Shown here piece after piece: positions 41,909 through 51,419 of a stretch of 64,000 bases of DNA. Position 1 is the first letter of the stretch, and every line of letters starts with the position of its first letter. The notes under the pieces were generated by a model, which worked only from the letters and a program-made list of their open reading frames with translations, was not told the origin of the DNA and did not search any database. Both the position numbers and the translations under genes were made by a program. Origin of the DNA: Pediococcus acidilactici (GTDB lineage Bacteria; Bacillota; Bacilli; Lactobacillales; Lactobacillaceae). The stretch spans positions 1,736,001 to 1,800,000 of the forward strand of contig CP103908.1 of assembly GCA_024970065.1 (NCBI GenBank), written 5' to 3'.

Positions 41909-43765
41909 CTATGGTTTAACTTGCCTAACTTTAACTAGTCCTTCGGGCGTCACCCGAAATAAGCCGGTACGATAATTTTGATGGTAGGTCTTTTGCAACA
42001 TTACCGTAAAGGTCCGGTGCCATTCTGGAAGTGCAATATATTGGTAACTTTGAACCATTTTTTTAAAGTCCGTTGGCGACATCATGAAATTTTCGCGGGC
42101 GACCACGTTGTCCGAAAAGAAGTAATATTTGCCAACGTATCCCGCATAATAACTTGCCACGTCGTCTTGGTGTGGGTCCACTAGCAAAACCTTTTGGTGG
42201 TTATACTTCGTCGTTTGCTCTGCAATTTTTGGCAATTGAACTGGCAATTCTTCTTGACTATGCGCGTTATTGTATTCCACACCGTCAATTTCTGAAATCA
42301 TCAAAATAGTTGAAAAAATCATCAATGCTAACGTTGTAAATTGGTAAATATTTTTTGTGATCAATGAACTAAACGAGCGAACGCCCCGTTTTTTAATTTC
42401 TTGGACATACATGGCCTTGTCCATCGCCACTGCCACCGCCAAAGCAGCTAAAAAGAGGTTTAATACGACCATGCTGGATAAGTAACGTTCTAGCCCATCA
42501 AGATGAATAGCTTCTTTATACGGCATGGAAACGAGGTACATGGCCAATACGCTAACGTAATAAACTATAAAACTAAGATCGATTGCTAAGAGAACTTTTA
42601 ATAATGAATTTCGTTTGTGTAAAAATAGTCTAATTATTACCCACGCTACAACCACTCCAACGTTAATTAGCAAAACGCCCCTTGTAGAAAGCGAATTGAG
42701 TGTTAGGATCTGGTGGAGAAAATGGTGGCTGATTTCTCCCATTACGGTAGAGCTTTCGTGATTTAACTGACTTTGGTAAGCTTGAGCACTGATCTGGTGC
42801 TTAGTAACCACGCGGAAAGTGTTGTGAACGTGTTGGTTCCACCAAAAAAATGGTAAATAACTAAGTCCCATGGTGAGCACCATTCGCCACGAAGCAAATC
42901 GAAGGCGCCGCCAACGCTTGCCAAACGTTGCGTTAGTTGTTAACGAGTACAACAAATAGCAACCAATCATCACTACGTACATCGTTCCTGAATTTTTAAT
43001 CAACAATAATTCGGCACTAAAAATTCCGGCAGTTACACATTGCAGCCCCGGGTGATGCCGGTACGAGTAAATCCCCGCAAAGGCCGCTGCTGCAACAACT
43101 GGCAACACAAAATCTACTAAAAGATTATTCATCCGAATCGCGATGTTAAAAACGTTGCTAATGGCAATGATAAAACACAGAAAAAAGGCCGTCATGGTAC
43201 GGCTACGGTCCCGCAATGCAGCAAAAAGTGCGTATAAGCCGGCCCAAATCAATAGAAACTGGCCCACCAACATGGCTCCTTCGCTAAAGCCAACCCAACT
43301 AACAAATTCAGTGATCCATAGCGCCGCAGCTGGTGGGTAAGAAGTAAATGAAATCAAGGTTTCCCCACTGCCTGGTAAATGTCCCTGAAATAGTAGAAAC
43401 TTAACCATTACCGCCCAGTGAGAATAATTATCATAATGAATTAGCGGACTGAAATATAAAATTCGTCCCATCATAATTCCCAAAATCAGCATCCAAAAGT
43501 CAAAGTAATGGATCCCTTCAAAAGGGAGTTTTCCCCGGTTAAAGCTAATTAGCCCGACCCGCACAACCAGACCAATGCATCCTACAATTACGACGGCTTT
43601 GAGGCCAAACTCCAGTAAGTTTAACATCGCCAGAAAGTACAGCACCAGCGTTTGCACAACCATCGCCGTAATCCACGACATGTACTTGTTCACTCCGGTC
43701 ATCCGGATCAAGCCCGTGTATCCAAACTGGGCCATTACAAAAACGATTAAACCAAAAAATGACAT
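41909..43765 (-). CDS. Multi-membrane glycosyltransferase-like protein (GT-C type), copy 1
   Basis: A 618-residue protein with about 12 helices. After the third helix an external loop reads 'IHYDNYSHWAVMVKFLL', with an Asp in the position used for catalysis or metal binding in GT-C enzymes. A globular C-terminal part of about 120 residues ends the protein. It is 618 residues, as is its paralogue at 47185-49041, with long stretches identical. Last gene of the GT2-GtrA / PilZ-GT2 operon. It probably transfers or flips sugars for a surface polymer; the exact reaction is unknown. Confidence 0.75.
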   Translation of the reverse strand: MSFFGLIVFVMAQFGYTGLIRMTGVNKYMSWITAMVVQTLVLYFLAMLNLLEFGLKAVVIVGCIGLVVRVGLISFNRGKLPFEGIHYFDFWMLILGIMMGRILYFSPLIHYDNYSHWAVMVKFLLFQGHLPGSGETLISFTSYPPAAALWITEFVSWVGFSEGAMLVGQFLLIWAGLYALFAALRDRSRTMTAFFLCFIIAISNVFNIAIRMNNLLVDFVLPVVAAAAFAGIYSYRHHPGLQCVTAGIFSAELLLIKNSGTMYVVMIGCYLLYSLTTNATFGKRWRRLRFASWRMVLTMGLSYLPFFWWNQHVHNTFRVVTKHQISAQAYQSQLNHESSTVMGEISHHFLHQILTLNSLSTRGVLLINVGVVVAWVIIRLFLHKRNSLLKVLLAIDLSFIVYYVSVLAMYLVSMPYKEAIHLDGLERYLSSMVVLNLFLAALAVAVAMDKAMYVQEIKKRGVRSFSSLITKNIYQFTTLALMIFSTILMISEIDGVEYNNAHSQEELPVQLPKIAEQTTKYNHQKVLLVDPHQDDVASYYAGYVGKYYFFSDNVVARENFMMSPTDFKKMVQSYQYIALPEWHRTFTVMLQKTYHQNYRTGLFRVTPEGLVKVRQVKP

Positions 43766-43796
43766 TTTTTCATTACCTACATTTCTATACTAAGCA

Positions 43797-45761
43797 TTAC
43801 GACCGCCGCATAAAGCGCGTCGCTGATCGCTCGAGCTCCTTTAACCGCAAAATCACGTTTAAATGCAGCTGATCGAATGGCGTTAGCCAATTGTCTTGCT
43901 CTTTAGAAAGGAATTTATTTTCTCCGTCGTACGTGAGTTCTAGGTAGTAATCCTGATCCTTCCGGTCGTCAATACTTATGGTCACTCCGTACCATTTTGG
44001 CTCAGTATCAACTACCCGCACAACTTTACTTTTAAAATGAATTGGATAATTTTTGTAGTAAATTATTCCCGTCGTTTCTGTCCCCATCTCTAGCTGGTCT
44101 TGATCATTTGCGAGTTCAAACGAAAAACCGCCATCGGAAACGTCGCGCGTCTTAAAGTCCGCCCATTTACCATTTGCTAGCCGTAACTGGCCCTTAGCGT
44201 GGCGAATAAATCGTTCGCTACGACGATGAATATCGCGTTTCATAGAAATAAACAGACAGAAACTGAGGTTAATAAAGTGCATTACCAACCAGAAAGTAAT
44301 TACGCTTCCTACAATAATTTCTGAACCCCATTTTCCCCAATTAAACTTAATGATCGCAATCAAGGTCAGCGACCACAAAATTAGGTATGGAATAATGTAC
44401 AACTTATCACGCCAAGAAAATTGAACCTTTTTATCCGTAACCTTGAATTTCTTTGCGTGAATCCCAATCGATTCAAGCAAAACGGGCAAAAATAGGTAAG
44501 GAGCAAAAAAAGTTTCTTGAATTTCTCCCCACCGTTCGTTACGAATGTTGCTAGAAGCATCTCCCAGAACAAAGTGGAGTAAGAAGTAACCTGGTGCCCA
44601 AACAATCATGAGCACCCAGAAATTAGCGTTAACGACCTGTACTTTAAAAAGGGCGTATAAAATGGGGGCCGCAATATAAATTAACCGACGCAAAAATGAC
44701 CACCAGTAGAGCCAAGTATTAATTAAGATAATTCGATTAATCAAATTAATTTTGGGGTTTAAAAAGATGTGGAGATTACGACAGCTTTGAATTACTCCCC
44801 GCGCCCAACGTGTCCGTTGTTTAATAACGCTTTTCATATCTACTGGGGTAATACCACTTGATACAGGCTCTACCGTTGCTAAGCTCTTATAACCCTCACT
44901 ATTAATTTTGGTCCCAAGTTCAAAATCTTCCGTAATCGTATCAGTGGGAAATCCCCCCACTTTATCAACCGCTTCGCGTAAGAAAACTGCGTTAGAACCA
45001 GTGAATAGGGCGTGTCCGTTAGCACCATTTAAAACGTTAACGTCGCGTGAGAAAAAGTCTTGTTCGTTAACCACTGCGTCTTGTAAAAAGAGGTTAAACT
45101 GGAAAATATCCGCGTTATAAAAGCTTTGCGGCGTCTGCACAAAGCCTAGTGGTACGGTATGGTCCGGATCCGCCTGCAACTCAGCAAAATTTTCCGTAAA
45201 AAACGGGACACTCTCCATCAAAAAGTTAGAAAAAGGAACCATATCTGCATCAAAAATTGCAAATAGCGGTGCATGAAGCTGAGCCAACGCATTATTGATG
45301 TTGCCCGCCTTAGCGTGTTTATTTTCCTCCATCGTAACGTAATTAACGCGGTATTCCTTAGCTAGCTGGCGAACTTCCGGTCGGTTTCCATCATCGGCGA
45401 TTACCACGTTAACCAGCTTAGGATCAGGATATTTCATAAACTTTGCCGCGTTCACGGTTTTACGTAGCAAAGCCACTTCTTCGTTGTGGGTCACGATAAT
45501 TACGTCAATAGCCGGAACTGGTTGCTCAGCATCGAAATCCGGAATTTTGAAATCAACCGGCTTCTTTTGGCGAATCAACCGAAAAGCAATTAGTACGTAC
45601 GCCGTGAAATTAGAAACGATCTCACTACCAACCAACATTAACGCGAAAATCAGCGTAAAAAGGTGGGCATGCCATGGAATCGTAAAAAACACCCGCCACA
45701 GCAGGTATAAAACGGATAAAACAATCGCTAAAACGTAACTAATTTTCTTGATTTTTGGCAT
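43797..45761 (-). CDS. Cellulose-synthase-like GT2 with C-terminal PilZ domain
   Basis: A 654-residue processive GT2: two N-terminal helices, the catalytic domain at about 90-330 with 'IIVTHNEE', 'DDGNRPE' (first Asp), 'FDADMVP' (DxD), 'TEDFELG' (TED) and 'QRTRWARG' (QxxRW). About five helices follow, then a PilZ domain at about 540-630 with 'RRSERF' and 'DVSDGGFSFE', the c-di-GMP binding motifs (RxxxR-like and D/NxSxxG). The chemistry should be chain elongation of a beta-glucan or similar polymer at the membrane, under c-di-GMP control if the PilZ pocket is functional. Its ATG overlaps the upstream stop by one base. Confidence 0.88.
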   Translation of the reverse strand: MPKIKKISYVLAIVLSVLYLLWRVFFTIPWHAHLFTLIFALMLVGSEIVSNFTAYVLIAFRLIRQKKPVDFKIPDFDAEQPVPAIDVIIVTHNEEVALLRKTVNAAKFMKYPDPKLVNVVIADDGNRPEVRQLAKEYRVNYVTMEENKHAKAGNINNALAQLHAPLFAIFDADMVPFSNFLMESVPFFTENFAELQADPDHTVPLGFVQTPQSFYNADIFQFNLFLQDAVVNEQDFFSRDVNVLNGANGHALFTGSNAVFLREAVDKVGGFPTDTITEDFELGTKINSEGYKSLATVEPVSSGITPVDMKSVIKQRTRWARGVIQSCRNLHIFLNPKINLINRIILINTWLYWWSFLRRLIYIAAPILYALFKVQVVNANFWVLMIVWAPGYFLLHFVLGDASSNIRNERWGEIQETFFAPYLFLPVLLESIGIHAKKFKVTDKKVQFSWRDKLYIIPYLILWSLTLIAIIKFNWGKWGSEIIVGSVITFWLVMHFINLSFCLFISMKRDIHRRSERFIRHAKGQLRLANGKWADFKTRDVSDGGFSFELANDQDQLEMGTETTGIIYYKNYPIHFKSKVVRVVDTEPKWYGVTISIDDRKDQDYYLELTYDGENKFLSKEQDNWLTPFDQLHLNVILRLKELERSATRFMRRS

Positions 45762-46840
45762 TAGTCCGCCCCCTGTTTTTCCTTAAAAATCAAATCACGC
45801 TGGATTTGATAACTGATAATAAATAACGTAAAGTCGACCAAAATTTTGGCAATTAGCGGCGCGATGCTCCCCTGACTATGCGGGAGCCATCCGGTAACTA
45901 AATCGGTCAACCAGCCCGATGCAAACATTTGAACGATGAATAACACTCCGTATTTGATAATGGTCTGCCGTCCTTGTTTGCCAAAGACCACCCGGTGATT
46001 CAACGTGTAATTAACTACTGCAGATAACAACCGCGAAACGATCGTGGCCACGAGAATTCGTTCCCCAGGCAACTCTTTTCCCATCAAAACGATTATCAGC
46101 TCAAATAAACCCACATCAACGAGAAAAGAAATTAATCCGCTCATCGCAAATTTTAGAAAACGCGCATAAATTGCAATGGAATCGCGGACCACCCGGAAGT
46201 GTGATGATTTATTTCCATCTAAATAAATCGTAGGAATCGGTTGTTCAGTAATCTTAACCTGGAACTTCCGCGCTCGTAGCAACATGTCAAATTCAAACTC
46301 GAACCGTTCCCCAGGAAATTTAAGCAATTGCCTCACGTAACTTCGTGGAATCACCCGGAGTCCCGTTTGCGTATCTGAAATGTTTTGCCGAGTAAGCATA
46401 CGCACTAACTTGCGCGTCAGCACGTTTCCAAACTGGCTACGCCACGGAATTTGATTAGTAAATTGACGCGCTCCAATAATCAAATCATGCGGGTGCTTTT
46501 CAAATTGGTTAACGCAAGCCGCTAGAGCTTCAACAGTATGCTGACCATCCGCATCCATAGTTGCAACTCCTTGGATTTGCGGAAAATTTTCCAAAATGTA
46601 TTTGAAACCCGTCTTTAAAGCGGCGCCCTTTCCCCGATTAACCTCATGGTGTAATATATGAATACGTTTGTCTTCCATATTTTCCAGATGTTGAAAAATT
46701 GGCTATGCTTGCTGATCACTGCCATCATCCACGACCACGAGTGCTTGTACGGGAACCGAACTTCTTAACAGCTCATGAATTAAATCGAGTAATTTTTTAT
46801 CAGGATTTAATGCCGGAATCAAGATGCCGTAAGTCTTCAT
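45761..46840 (-). pseudogene. GT2-GtrA fusion glycosyltransferase interrupted by an in-frame amber codon
   Basis: The full gene starts at ATG 46840 with GGAGG upstream and encodes about 359 residues. A DPM1-like GT2 domain ('MKTYGILIPALNP', 'VVVDDGSD', 'MDADGQHT') is followed at about 220 by a GtrA membrane domain of four helices. Codon 46 is TAG (46705-46703), followed in the same frame by the rest of the protein. If translation resumes at ATG 46678 (305 residues), the first nucleotide-binding strand is lost. Probably inactivated, unless read through. The downstream genes still have intact frames, so the operon remains transcribable. Confidence 0.8.
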
Positions 46841-46942
46841 TGGTTTCCTCCGTATATGTATTTCAAATATGAAGAAACTATGTGTTTTTTGTGTTTTTAT
46901 ATATTAAAAAACGTATAGTTTTTATCATTTTTGAAACCCAAA

Positions 46943-46970
46943 AATATAATATAGTTTTCAAATATATCAA
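46943..46970 (-). promoter_or_regulatory. Possible promoter of the GT2/PilZ operon
   Basis: TTGATA (46970-46965), 16-bp spacer, TATATT (46948-46943), on the minus strand, in a very AT-rich 344-bp divergent region that holds no gene. Several -10-like words occur here, so the choice is uncertain. Confidence 0.3.
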
Positions 46971-47047
46971 GCTTTATCATACTTCAAATCAAGCGTCAAT
47001 TCAATTTAAACTCGTAATTTAACACATCAACGACAAATGACTTTGAT

Positions 47048-47075
47048 TTTACATTTAACCCCGTACGAGTAGAAT
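47048..47075 (+). promoter_or_regulatory. Possible promoter of the second GT-C gene
   Basis: TTTACA (47048-47053), 16-bp spacer, TAGAAT (47070-47075). A GTGTG/CACAC repeat just downstream could be an operator. Confidence 0.35.
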
Positions 47076-47184
47076 TAAAGTGTGTAGTTCACACGCAAAA
47101 AATCACACTATTTAAACCGTTTTATCGGGAAAAACATCGCGCTAAATCGCAACTTATTTACCTTAAAGAAAGTAGGAAGACGTA

Positions 47185-49041
47185 ATGAAATTATGGGGAT
47201 TACTCTTTTTTACCATGGCTCAAATTGGTTATACCGGTATCTTACGGATGCTTGGAATCAATAAATATTTATCTTGGATCACTTCCATAGTAATTCAAAC
47301 GCTTTTTCTCTATATTTTTGCCATGGTTGGTTTGCTTCGGCTTGGGTTAACCTCCGTTATCCTTATTGGGTGCGGATTCCTTTTATTGCGGGTCATCTCG
47401 ATTATTTTTCAAGTTGGCAAACTGCCTTTTGAGGGGATTCACTACTTTGATGTATGGATGGTAATAATTGGACTCACCGTCCTTCACACACTGAGTCAGA
47501 GCATCCTCATTCATTACGACAATTATTCCCATTGGGCCATTATTGTTAAATATTTGCTCACTCAAGGCCATCTGCCCGTTGCAGGTGATTCGATTATTTC
47601 CTTTACGTCTTATCCACCAGCCACCGCCCTTTGGATTACGGAATTTGTTAACTGGGTCGGCTTTAGCGACGGTACCATGTTAGTTGCTCAATTTCTGTTA
47701 ATCTGGGCTAGTTTATATGCGCTTTTTGCAGTATTACGTGACCGGACTCGTTCTATGAACGGCTTCTTTCTTTGTTTCATCATTGCGATAATTAACGTAT
47801 TTAACATTGCAATTCGAATGAATAATCTCTTAGTAGATTTTGTCTTACCAGTGGTCACTGCGGCCGGTTTTGCCGGAATTTATAGTGAACGTCACCATCC
47901 CTTATGGCAATGCGTTCTTGCCACCTTCTTTAGTGCTGAACTGTTATTGGTCAAAAACTCTGGGACCATGTATGTGGTAATGTTGATTTTTTATCTATTT
48001 TATTCATTGGTGGTCAATGGAAACGGCACTCGGTGGCAGCGGTGGTTGCACAGTTTATCTTTTACCACTCTCAGTGCAGCTATTGGTTTTTTACCTTTCT
48101 TTTGGTGGAACCAACACGTGCATAGTGCTTTTAAAACAATTTCTAAACATCAAATTAGTACGCAAGCTTACCAGCAACAACTCCACCACGAAGGTAACGC
48201 CGTAATCATTAAGATTGGACACCGTTTCCTTGACCAAGTGTTAAATTGGAACGCTCTCTCAACTCGCGGCGTTTTGTTGATTAACGTCAGCTTATTAATT
48301 GCTTGGATCATAATTACCTTCTTTATGCACCGTAAAAATTCGCTATTTAAAGCCCTGCTCGCCATTGACGTTAGCTTTTTAGTTTATTACGGCAGCGTGT
48401 TTGCTATGTACCTCGTTTCTATGCCTTACGAAGAAGCGATTCAGTTGGATGGCCTAGAGCGTTACTTATCTAGTATGGTAATTTTAAACTTGCTACTTGG
48501 TGCGATGGTCCTCGTAGTTTCTATGGATCGGACAATGTTTGAGCAACGGATTGGCCGACGGGGGGTCCGCTCATTCAAAAATATATTTACCAAAAATCTT
48601 TACCAACTTACCGCATTAGTATTGATGATATTCTCCACAATTTTGATGTTTTCAGAGATTAACGGTATCGAATACAACAACACCCTTGGTAAAGAACAGC
48701 TACCCGTACAATTGAAACAGATTGCCCAGCCTTCGATGACTTATAACCATCGTAAAATCTTACTAGTTGATCCACACGCTAACGACGTCAATAACTACTA
48801 TGCCGGCTACGTTGGTCGTTACTATTTCTTTTCTGACAGGGTGATCGGACAAGAAAACTTTATGATGTCGCCGGCCACGTTTAAAAAGACCATTGCCGCT
48901 TACCAATACGTGGTGTTACCTGAGTGGCACCGGACCTTTACAGTGATGTTAGAAAAAACGTACCACCAAAACTATAAAACCGGTCTCTACCGCGTTTCAC
49001 CTCACGGTTTGCGACGGGTGCAAAAAGTAGTTGTTAATTAA
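47185..49041 (+). CDS. Multi-membrane glycosyltransferase-like protein (GT-C type), copy 2
   Basis: A 618-residue paralogue of the protein at 41909-43765, with the same helix layout and the same 'IHYDNYSHWA' loop and 'GLERYLSSMV' segment. The two genes flank the GT2 operon in inverted orientation. Copy 2 has its own divergent promoter, so expression can differ from the PilZ-GT2 operon. This is an old duplication rather than a recent copy, since the proteins differ throughout. Ribosome site: AAAGAAAGTAGGAAG. Confidence 0.75.
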   Translation: MKLWGLLFFTMAQIGYTGILRMLGINKYLSWITSIVIQTLFLYIFAMVGLLRLGLTSVILIGCGFLLLRVISIIFQVGKLPFEGIHYFDVWMVIIGLTVLHTLSQSILIHYDNYSHWAIIVKYLLTQGHLPVAGDSIISFTSYPPATALWITEFVNWVGFSDGTMLVAQFLLIWASLYALFAVLRDRTRSMNGFFLCFIIAIINVFNIAIRMNNLLVDFVLPVVTAAGFAGIYSERHHPLWQCVLATFFSAELLLVKNSGTMYVVMLIFYLFYSLVVNGNGTRWQRWLHSLSFTTLSAAIGFLPFFWWNQHVHSAFKTISKHQISTQAYQQQLHHEGNAVIIKIGHRFLDQVLNWNALSTRGVLLINVSLLIAWIIITFFMHRKNSLFKALLAIDVSFLVYYGSVFAMYLVSMPYEEAIQLDGLERYLSSMVILNLLLGAMVLVVSMDRTMFEQRIGRRGVRSFKNIFTKNLYQLTALVLMIFSTILMFSEINGIEYNNTLGKEQLPVQLKQIAQPSMTYNHRKILLVDPHANDVNNYYAGYVGRYYFFSDRVIGQENFMMSPATFKKTIAAYQYVVLPEWHRTFTVMLEKTYHQNYKTGLYRVSPHGLRRVQKVVVN

Positions 49042-49128
49042 AAAGTGGACTAACGATTCCCTTTTTTCACAATTACTTGTATCATGGAAATGTAAGCGTA
49101 TTACCAGACCATTGAGGAGGTTTCATTC

Positions 49129-49731
49129 ATGCTTTTAACCATTGTTCGCCATAGTACTAGTCAGGATAACGGGCGCGGATTAGTTTCCGGAGCTCGTTCC
49201 GACGTTGGTTTATCCCCTGCGGGTATTGAATATGCTAAGGAAGTTAGCCAGAATTACGATTGGCACCAGTTCGACCAGGTTTTCTGCAGTCCCATGTTGC
49301 GTGCCAAACAAACCGCAAAGATTCTTTTGGGTGACGACGCCCAAATCACCTACGATCCCCGGATTACCGAAATGGACTTTGGCGACTGGGATGGGGTTTC
49401 CGAAAAATTGATTTACGAAAAGCACCCCGAAGTTTTTGACCGCCTCGGAATGTTTAACGCCAAGTACGCGGATTACGCGCCCCATTCTGAAAGTTATGCC
49501 GCCCTAGTTGAGCGAGTTAGCGGCTTTATATCGGAACTCAAGCAGCAATTTGCCGACCAGTCGGTATTATTAATTTGTCACGGAATGACCACTCGTGCTA
49601 TTTTTGCGGCCATCTTCGACGTCGACGTAGCTGAATTTGGGATTGTCCAGAACGTAACCTTAAATCAAATTCATCTGGACGAAAAAGACAATTTTAAACC
49701 CCGGCTAAATTGCTATAATAACCGGGTTTAA
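49129..49731 (+). CDS. Histidine phosphatase family protein (phosphoglycerate mutase-like)
   Basis: A 200-residue phosphatase. Catalytic 'LTIVRHSTSQDN' (RHG-like, with Ser for Gly after the His), 'VFCSPMLRAKQTA', 'EMDFGDWDG' and 'LLICHGMTTRA' second His. The family includes small-molecule phosphatases; true mutase activity is carried by gpmA at 54.6 kb. GAGGAGG precedes the ATG. Confidence 0.88.
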   Translation: MLLTIVRHSTSQDNGRGLVSGARSDVGLSPAGIEYAKEVSQNYDWHQFDQVFCSPMLRAKQTAKILLGDDAQITYDPRITEMDFGDWDGVSEKLIYEKHPEVFDRLGMFNAKYADYAPHSESYAALVERVSGFISELKQQFADQSVLLICHGMTTRAIFAAIFDVDVAEFGIVQNVTLNQIHLDEKDNFKPRLNCYNNRV

Positions 49732-49767
49732 TTTAGAAATAATCCTCCTTGTCCAACTTTTTGTATA

Positions 49768-49812
49768 CAAAAAATGACGGTTAGAATTAAAAATTCTTCA
49801 CCGTCATTTTTT
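49768..49812. terminator. Bidirectional terminator
   Basis: AAAATGACGGTTAGAATT pairs with AATTCTTCACCGTCATTTT (few mismatches), A and T runs outside, between the convergent phosphatase and NmrA-type genes. Confidence 0.9.
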
Positions 49813-49831
49813 AATTATCCAGGAAAAAGCA

Positions 49832-50686
49832 CTACCCCAAAACTTCTTTAATCGCGTCAACCATTGGTGTTAAAGGCTTTCCAAGGTACTTTTCAAAATC
49901 ATCGGGTTGTACCGCAAGTGCACCACTTTTAACAATTTGTTGGAAAGAAACCAATAACTCAGCAACGTCTTGGGAGACACCCGCATTTTCGACAAGGTTT
50001 TTCGCAGCGGTAGCTTCGTCTCCACTGATAACTTCAAGATCCTTACCAATTGCTCCCCGTAAGGCTGCGCCCACATCTTCGTAAGTGCGAAGCTGTCCTC
50101 CTAATTCTAAAATTTCCGGAAAATCAAATTTTCCAGAAACCGCCCGTGCTGCAACTTCGGCGTATTCCCGACGAAGTGCCCATCCAGCTTGGCCGTTGCC
50201 GCCCGCATAGATGAACTTACCGCCCTTAGCGCCTGCTGCTAAAAAGGCCGCTTCATTTTCCAAGTACCAATTATTTCGTAAAAAGGTATGGGCAATTCCG
50301 CTTTCTTCAATAAGCTGCTCGGTAAACCGGTGGTCAGCGGCAAGCGGACTGGTAGATTCCGTTGCCTTGCCAAAACTAGTGTAAGCAATGTAACTGACTC
50401 CCGCTGTCTTGGCCGCCTCTACGACGTCGCGATGTTGTGCTTGCCGGTCGCCATCCGTCGTACTGGAAACAAAGAGCAACCGATCAATTCCTTCAAGGGC
50501 CTTCTGTAAACTTGCCGCATCGGTATAGTCTCCGATTCGGACCTTAACGCCAGCCTCCGTTAGCTTAGCCCCCTTTTCCTCATTTCGAGCGAGGCCGTAT
50601 AAATTGCCATCCGGAACCAAATCCTGCAAAACTTTTAACGCATATCCCCCAAAGTTACCTGTAGCGCCCGTTACTAAAATATTCAT
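49832..50686 (-). CDS. NmrA/QOR2-type NAD(P)-binding oxidoreductase
   Basis: A 284-residue atypical short-chain dehydrogenase. The N-terminal 'ILVTGATGNFGGYALKVL' (NAD(P) loop) and 'VSSTTDGDRQAQH' follow the quinone oxidoreductase 2 pattern. The Tyr-x-x-x-Lys of classical SDRs is not evident. It is transcribed divergently from an Rrf2-type regulator, a common redox-responsive pair. Confidence 0.88.
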   Translation of the reverse strand: MNILVTGATGNFGGYALKVLQDLVPDGNLYGLARNEEKGAKLTEAGVKVRIGDYTDAASLQKALEGIDRLLFVSSTTDGDRQAQHRDVVEAAKTAGVSYIAYTSFGKATESTSPLAADHRFTEQLIEESGIAHTFLRNNWYLENEAAFLAAGAKGGKFIYAGGNGQAGWALRREYAEVAARAVSGKFDFPEILELGGQLRTYEDVGAALRGAIGKDLEVISGDEATAAKNLVENAGVSQDVAELLVSFQQIVKSGALAVQPDDFEKYLGKPLTPMVDAIKEVLG

Positions 50687-50804
50687 AATTAGAACCTCAC
50701 TTTCGTTGTTAATTGATTAGCTGTACATTTATAAATCACACGTTTATAATAAGGGTAGCAATTCTGATTGTCAAGTGATAAATTCTAGAAGGGAGTTGAT
50801 AGTA

Positions 50805-51281
50805 ATGAAATATTCCATGCGTTTTAGCGATACCATCCACGTGTTGGCATACATTGCCATTCTGCACGATACGGCTCCGCTGACTAGTCAGGCCATCGCC
50901 GCCAGTGTGGAAACCAATCCATCTAATATTCGCAGAATTATGGCGTCACTAAAAAAAGCCGGATTGATTAAAACCACCGTGGGTAAACCGCAACCAGCAT
51001 TAACCCGGGCACCAGAACAAATTTCTTTATTAGACATTTTCAACAGTCTTGATGAGGCCGACACGAACTTGATTCAAGTTGATCCCAAAACAAACCCGGA
51101 CTGCGTGGTGGGTGGCAACATCCAAGATGCTTTAAACGCCCAATACGCCCATTTCCAAAAAGTCGTCCAAGATGAAATGGCTAAAACCACTTTGGCCGAC
51201 GTCATTCAGGATATTGCAACTAACGAAGTCAAAAAACGGCCCGAAAATCAGGAATTGATGGCTAATTATCTAAAATCTTAA
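50805..51281 (+). CDS. Rrf2 family transcriptional regulator
   Basis: A 158-residue winged-helix regulator: 'TSQAIAASVETNPSNIRRIMASLKKAGL' (quoted in part) recognition region, and a single Cys in 'NPDCVVGGNI'. It lacks the three-Cys cluster of IscR/NsrR and resembles YwnA-type thiol sensors. ATG 50805 has GGGAG nine bases upstream; the frame extends 30 bp upstream without a ribosome site. Probably represses the adjacent oxidoreductase gene. Confidence 0.88.
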   Translation: MKYSMRFSDTIHVLAYIAILHDTAPLTSQAIAASVETNPSNIRRIMASLKKAGLIKTTVGKPQPALTRAPEQISLLDIFNSLDEADTNLIQVDPKTNPDCVVGGNIQDALNAQYAHFQKVVQDEMAKTTLADVIQDIATNEVKKRPENQELMANYLKS

Positions 51282-51326
51282 GTCTGCACTTTTACTGAAA
51301 ATTAACTGTCTAGCTAAGAAAAAATA

Positions 51327-51368
51327 AAGGGACTCCTCGAGAAAATTTCTTTCTCGAAGAGCCCTTTT
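51327..51368. terminator. Bidirectional terminator
   Basis: AAAGGGACTCCTCGAGAAA pairs with TTTCTCGAAGAGCCCTTT (one mismatch), between the convergent Rrf2 and patB genes. Confidence 0.9.
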
Positions 51369-51419
51369 CTTTTGCAAAATGATTAATTTTAAAACATGAT
51401 TAACGCTTATTCCACGTTT

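Noticed and set aside
46841..47184. A gene in the AT-rich divergent region
   Set aside because: All frames are interrupted and there is no ribosome site besides those of the flanking genes; it holds promoters only.
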